Shown here: positions 59,101 to 64,000 of the stretch, piece after piece
Layout: each line of letters opens with the position of its first letter
Position numbering within the stretch: the stretch's first letter is position 1
Assembly: GCA_018697195.1 (NCBI GenBank)
Contig: CM031861.1
Location: 3,809,963-3,873,962, forward strand
Direction of reading: 5' to 3'
Length of the DNA: 64,000 nt
Source of the DNA: Certhia americana
Lineage: Eukaryota > Chordata > Aves > Passeriformes > Certhiidae
The notes under the pieces: generated by a model
The model's database searches: none
What the model saw: only the letters and a program-made list of their open reading frames with translations
What the model was told of the DNA's origin: nothing
Translations under genes and position numbers: made by a program

Positions 59101-62100
59101 CAATCAATTAGAAAAGCTTTTTCTGGCAGAAAAAGATGACTTTTTTCCTTACTACAGGAGAGTTAAAAGAAACAATACGGCGTATGTATAATTCTTCAGC
59201 TCTGAGATTATTCCTGGTTGACCTTATCTTGCCTCTTAATAAATATTTGAAATGTGTTTCTACTCTCTTAATTTTCTGAACTGCGTGTGAATCCAGCGAG
59301 ATGTGCCTCACAAGATGACTTCCTTGGGTTGCAGCAGCATGCGGTATCCCATTGAAATTCAATTTGTGGTTCCAGGCAATTGTTTTGTTATACTAATTTT
59401 ATTCACCTGGCATCTTTTTCATGCTGTCACCTAGGATGCAGGGTCAAATTAGTATCAGAAGAAATCCTTTTTTCTCCTTTCAAATTAAACTATTAATATT
59501 TAACTATTCAAATTGCTATTAATTTTTAACATATTAATTGAATGATCTCTTTCTGTGGCATTGAAGTGCTTGTGACTGTTATGCATAAAGAGCCTGCTTC
59601 TGTTGCTGCAAGATGGAGATTAGATGGAGGGCTCCTAGCTGACATCCATCCCATCTGTATGCATGGGAGCTCATGGCAGGAGATCTCCTCCAGGGAATTT
59701 ATCACCGTGGTGCTGCAGGCTCTGTCTGTGTTCAGGTTTTCTGAGGAATAGTTGAAACTAAAAGCTCCATGGTCCTCTATGGGAAAAGTTACTCAATTAC
59801 TCTAATGCTAATTTAGTGCTGATTTCAGCACTTGTGCAGCATAGCTCAGGGATCTGATGGAAAGGTATATTCCTCTTTCACTGTGACAGTATTTGCTGTT
59901 ACTCAGAGACATTTGTCATATGTCAGAGAAGTGACACACAAGACACCGATTGTTAATGATTGTAATTGGGTTTGAACCCCTAAATGGAAGATGTTAAAAG
60001 GACTGAAATTGCAGTTTGTCAAAATTACGTGCAAGCCATACTTATATCACTTTTCTCCCTTCCCCTGTCTGTGGGACAGGAGCAGGCAGGGGACCTAGGA
60101 ATCTTGCCTTTTCTTCTCTGAATAGGGGTGTTCTTCTAGGAAATAGTGACGGGACAAAACGCCTTTGCAGGGGTTAGGGACAGTATCTAGAGCAGGAATG
60201 TTATTGGATGTGTGAGGTATGCCTTCGTTTTTCTCTCTGGTGACAAGTGGCAGGACTCAAGGGCTTGAAGTTTTGTTAGAGGAGGTTCAGGTTAGATATT
60301 GGAAAGGGGTTCTTCCCCCAGAGGGTGGCTGGGCACTGGAACAGGATCCTCAGGGCAGTACTCACAGCACCAAGCCTGGCAGAATTCAGGGAGCATTTGG
60401 ACAACACTCTCAAGCACACAGTGTGATTCTTGGAAAGGGTCCTGTGCAGGGCCAGCAGCTGGACTTTAATGATCCTTCTGGGTCCTTTCCAACACAACAT
60501 ATTATGTAGTTCTGTGTTTAATTAATTTGATCTTTTCATTTCTTGAAATTCTGTGACGGTAATGTCTGGGCATGTACCTCCTGACACCTTCCTCCAAATA
60601 ATTTTACAGTGATTGTCTGTTTGATGCTTAACCTGTGACAGTAAGTTTACATCTATCCTTTTCCTAAAGGGCTTTTATCAGATTTTTTTCAGCCATTCCT
60701 TGTTTGTGGTTATCAGCAACCCTTTTCAAATTGTCTCTTGATTATTTTATAGTGCTTGTACATGCAAGCTAGCCCTGAAATATCAGTGGTGCTCCAACAT
60801 GTCGTAATGTTTACTTGTCACCCAGCAGTAAAAAATGTCAGGTTTCTCTTAGATTCCAATCTTTTATTTCAAATGGCTCAAATATTCCAAATCCAGTCTT
60901 TTTCCCGTTCTTGTCTGTTGGTAAACAATTTCATTATATTAGATGAGCATTTCACTGATTAACACCTTTCTGACTATTTCTTCACAAAAGTGTCTTTGTC
61001 ATACAGTCAGTTAATGAGAGAGAGAGGTGGAATTCAGATTGTGCCAGATGTTCTCACCCCGAGATTGTGTTTTCTCTTTTGAGCATGTTCTACAGGAAGA
61101 TCTGTGCTCAGTTTAGCTAACAGAATCATTGTTCCCTTTTCTGAACTGGAATGCTCTATGTAATGCTGCTTTTCTTCCCTCTGCTACGTGCTGGAATTAA
61201 ATTTTAAGCAGTACATTACCATGTGGCATGCACAGGTACATGTGTTTTGTGGAGGTTGTTCCTTGTGAACGTGAAAATTGTTCCTTCCAAGTTCACCCTT
61301 ACTTGATTCTCATTCACATTTTCTGGAGAAACATTCTAACCCTCCTGCTGAAGTTTAACGCCTCCTTTGTGATTTGGGGTCATTTAGCCCCCGTTTCTCA
61401 CCTGTCCTGTCCTAGCAGAGATTTCAAGTAGGCTCTCTGAGTCAGTGACACAGAGAAGGGAGCCTGGAAGTGAATGTAACTTCATGCCCTGGGGGCTCCT
61501 GCTCTGAATCTCCAGCTTATTTCTGCAGTGCTTTGGGTGGTATTTGATGCTTTTAGGTACTTCAATGTACTCTTTATCCCCGCAATTCCGTTCTAAGTTT
61601 CTTGGAGAAAATACTCCTTTGTTGCATCATCATCATCATCAGTTCTCTTGTTAAGTCCTGTATTTAAATTCCCTGGTTTTGTTTTTCTGCGATTTTCCTT
61701 TGGTAAGTTAGCTGTGGAAGCCTGTACAATGTATAGTATATAAATTCTGTTTGAACCATCTTTTGTCTAGGCAGTGGGATCTTCAAACTGTGCACTGTTT
61801 TGCTGATGTAACAGGGAGTAGTTGCAGCCGAAGGAGCTCAGGTTGTGATCTTGTTCAGATCTCGTAAGACAAGCATGGCCTATTGTGGTAGAATATCTCC
61901 AGGGAAAACTATAGATGCCTTATGAAGTGATGATGCACTAGTTTCTATTTCTGCTTTCAAATAAAAATTGATTCTGTGAGTTGAAGGTATATGTATGATG
62001 CTGAATTTGCACATCGTGAGGGGTAAAGCAATTTGATCGTTTCCTTCCATGCTCAAGTTCCACAGTATTTTTGTGAGGTTAAAGGAGTTAAATGAAGACT

Positions 62101-64000
62101 CATACACAGAAGTGACATAAAGAACTAGCCTTACATGTTTTGATTTTTTTCTGTTTTTAAAAGTTTCTTAAAGTGCTGAGGAACCCATTTATTCTAGTTA
62201 ATTCCATTGGGGGAAGTTAGATTTTCATCACTTCAAGAGTGATGAAAAAAACCCATTTAGTACTTTAAATGCCTAAATACCTAAAATTGATTTTTTTTTC
62301 AACATCCATTTATGAGAATGTCAGTCAGTGCTCACTGGCTTTCTTGTGGTAGTTATAACCAGGGATTTTGGGGTTTTTTTTGGTTGTTTTTTTTTTTTTT
62401 TTTTTTTTTTTTAGTTTGGGTTTTTTTTGTCAGATTCATGTATTTTCCTGCAATATGGTGATGTTTACTCAGGGAAGTAGTTGAGTCACCCTTCTGGAGG
62501 TATTTAAAAGCTGGGGAGATGAAGCACCTGGGGATATGGTTTGGTGGTGGGTTGATGGATGGACTCAGGGATCTTAGGGGTCTTCTCCAACCTAAATGAT
62601 TATATGATTTGACATTTCCTGTTTGCTTTCAGTAAGAAGCAAGATTCCATCTTTGCTCTGTTAAAAGCTTAAAATGTACTGGAGTTTTTCCTTTTAGCAG
62701 CATTTGCTTATTTAAAAAGTGGTACATAAAACATTAAGGGAAACCTAATGGCTCAATTATGTCTAACTTCGTAACCAGAGAATCAGGAGGAGTATGCTAA
62801 ATCTTTTTGACTTTCTTATCACCTGTTACATGCACTCCAGCACTCCTAAAGCCTTTTCTTTGCATCTCTGATGGGTGCAGAGAATTCATACATGTCCTGT
62901 CCTCATTATGCTTGAACTCTGCTACAGGACCCTACATGTGATTTGATGTGTTTCTGTGTCAGAAGGTGGACACATCTGTCACACATGTGAGTTCATTTAG
63001 AAACAATTCCACCTTGCTGTATTGCAACTGCACTAAGAGAATTTTGTGTTAGTTTGAAATGAGGATATGTGTTGCTTCCTGAAATTCTTTTTCATATGGT
63101 ACTTGAAGCATCATGGAGTGCTGGAAACTGAAGCTCTACAGAACTTTTATCACCAATATAATTTCATGAAGCGTGATGAAATGTTGGCTAAAAATTGCAT
63201 CCAAGGTCTATTACATACTTTTTGTATTACTGATTTTGAGATTTCTGCAGAGTAAAGCTTTTAGGTATTGTTGAACTGAAAACACCTGAAAGATGAGATT
63301 CTGATATGAACTTGATTGAAGTATGCAGCTTTCACAATTTTATGGATAAAAAGCAGCCTGTCCTGTTATATTGCTATATAAATAAAATGAAACATATTGC
63401 TTGAGGGCTTTTTTCCTGACCATATTCAGCTTTTTACAACAAAGAAGCAAAATAAAACTGTATCTTAAGATTTAATGGTAATAAGCATCTCTCCTGAAAA
63501 CAGTAAATTAGGCAGTGGCACTTGCTAGACAAAGTCACAGGTACTTCAGATACTGTCATCATGTGTGATTTCTTTATTTTCCTAAGTGGATGTCCTATGA
63601 TTTAGAGAAACAGAGAACTTCATAGAACTGGTGTGTTCTTGTCTCTATCAATATTAATGCCATGCTGCAGTCTAGTTGGAACTGCAGAGCTGCTTTCATT
63701 CGGCACGGTACATCACATGTCATTCAAGGTTTTATTTGCTTTCCGTATGAAATGACCTACTTTGTAGCTATGTCAAGAAAAGCAATAACTACATAGAGAA
63801 ATCTGGAATAACTGGTGGTTTATAAATACACAACCCAATAGATGCAATCAAGGTGCCTCATGGAAGTCCAGTGCCTTGATACATAACTAGTTTCTGTAAA
63901 AGCAAGGGATTATTTTAGAAGTTTAACATCCCACAGTAATAATCAAGATGATCTTACTGCTTAGCAATTAAAAACCACTGTTGTGCTTTATAATTCAGGC

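Overview
The window looks like bird nuclear DNA, probably from a neoavian or passerine species. It is AT-rich and almost entirely non-coding, and it carries CR1 LINE fragments plus long GC-rich copies of an avian LTR-like repeat. I see no bacterial, viral or organellar gene organisation, no rRNA or tRNA gene and no CRISPR array.

The only coding sequence I can support is one 126-bp exon on the + strand at 41056-41181. It encodes a complete six-cysteine calcium-binding EGF module. The residues match what I know of NELL1 (neural EGF-like-like 1) and fit the paralogue NELL2 less well. The exon has a clean branch point, a CAG acceptor, a CAG/GTGAGC donor and symmetric 1-1 phase. NELL1 is a very large gene with very long introns, so the rest of the window is best read as the two flanking introns: at least 41 kb upstream and at least 22.8 kb downstream.

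Layout: 1-19 kb is AT-rich intron with short simple repeats, a CR1 3' tail (about 7.7 kb), a tight 4 x 25 bp minisatellite (14.1 kb) and a G/T-only tract built around (GTT)n (17.3-17.5 kb). At 19.2-19.8 kb there is a probable very old CR1/L3-type fragment. At 27.0-28.0 kb lies the first copy of an approximately 1-kb LTR-like repeat. A CR1 fragment sits at 33.8 kb, the NELL1 exon at 41.1 kb, and a cluster at 47.1-49.6 kb holds a second LTR-like copy, a roughly 900-bp CR1 and a different LTR-like element. More CR1 fragments follow at 51.9, 55.3, 56.9, 60.2 and 62.5 kb.

The many medium-length open frames are explained by chance, by shadows of repeats, or by antisense reading. I did not find a new biological system. 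The most checkable leads are the repeats that flank the exon in the same orientation, a perfect CRE palindrome about 60 bp upstream of the exon, three unassigned open segments bounded by good splice-site matches, and the minisatellite.
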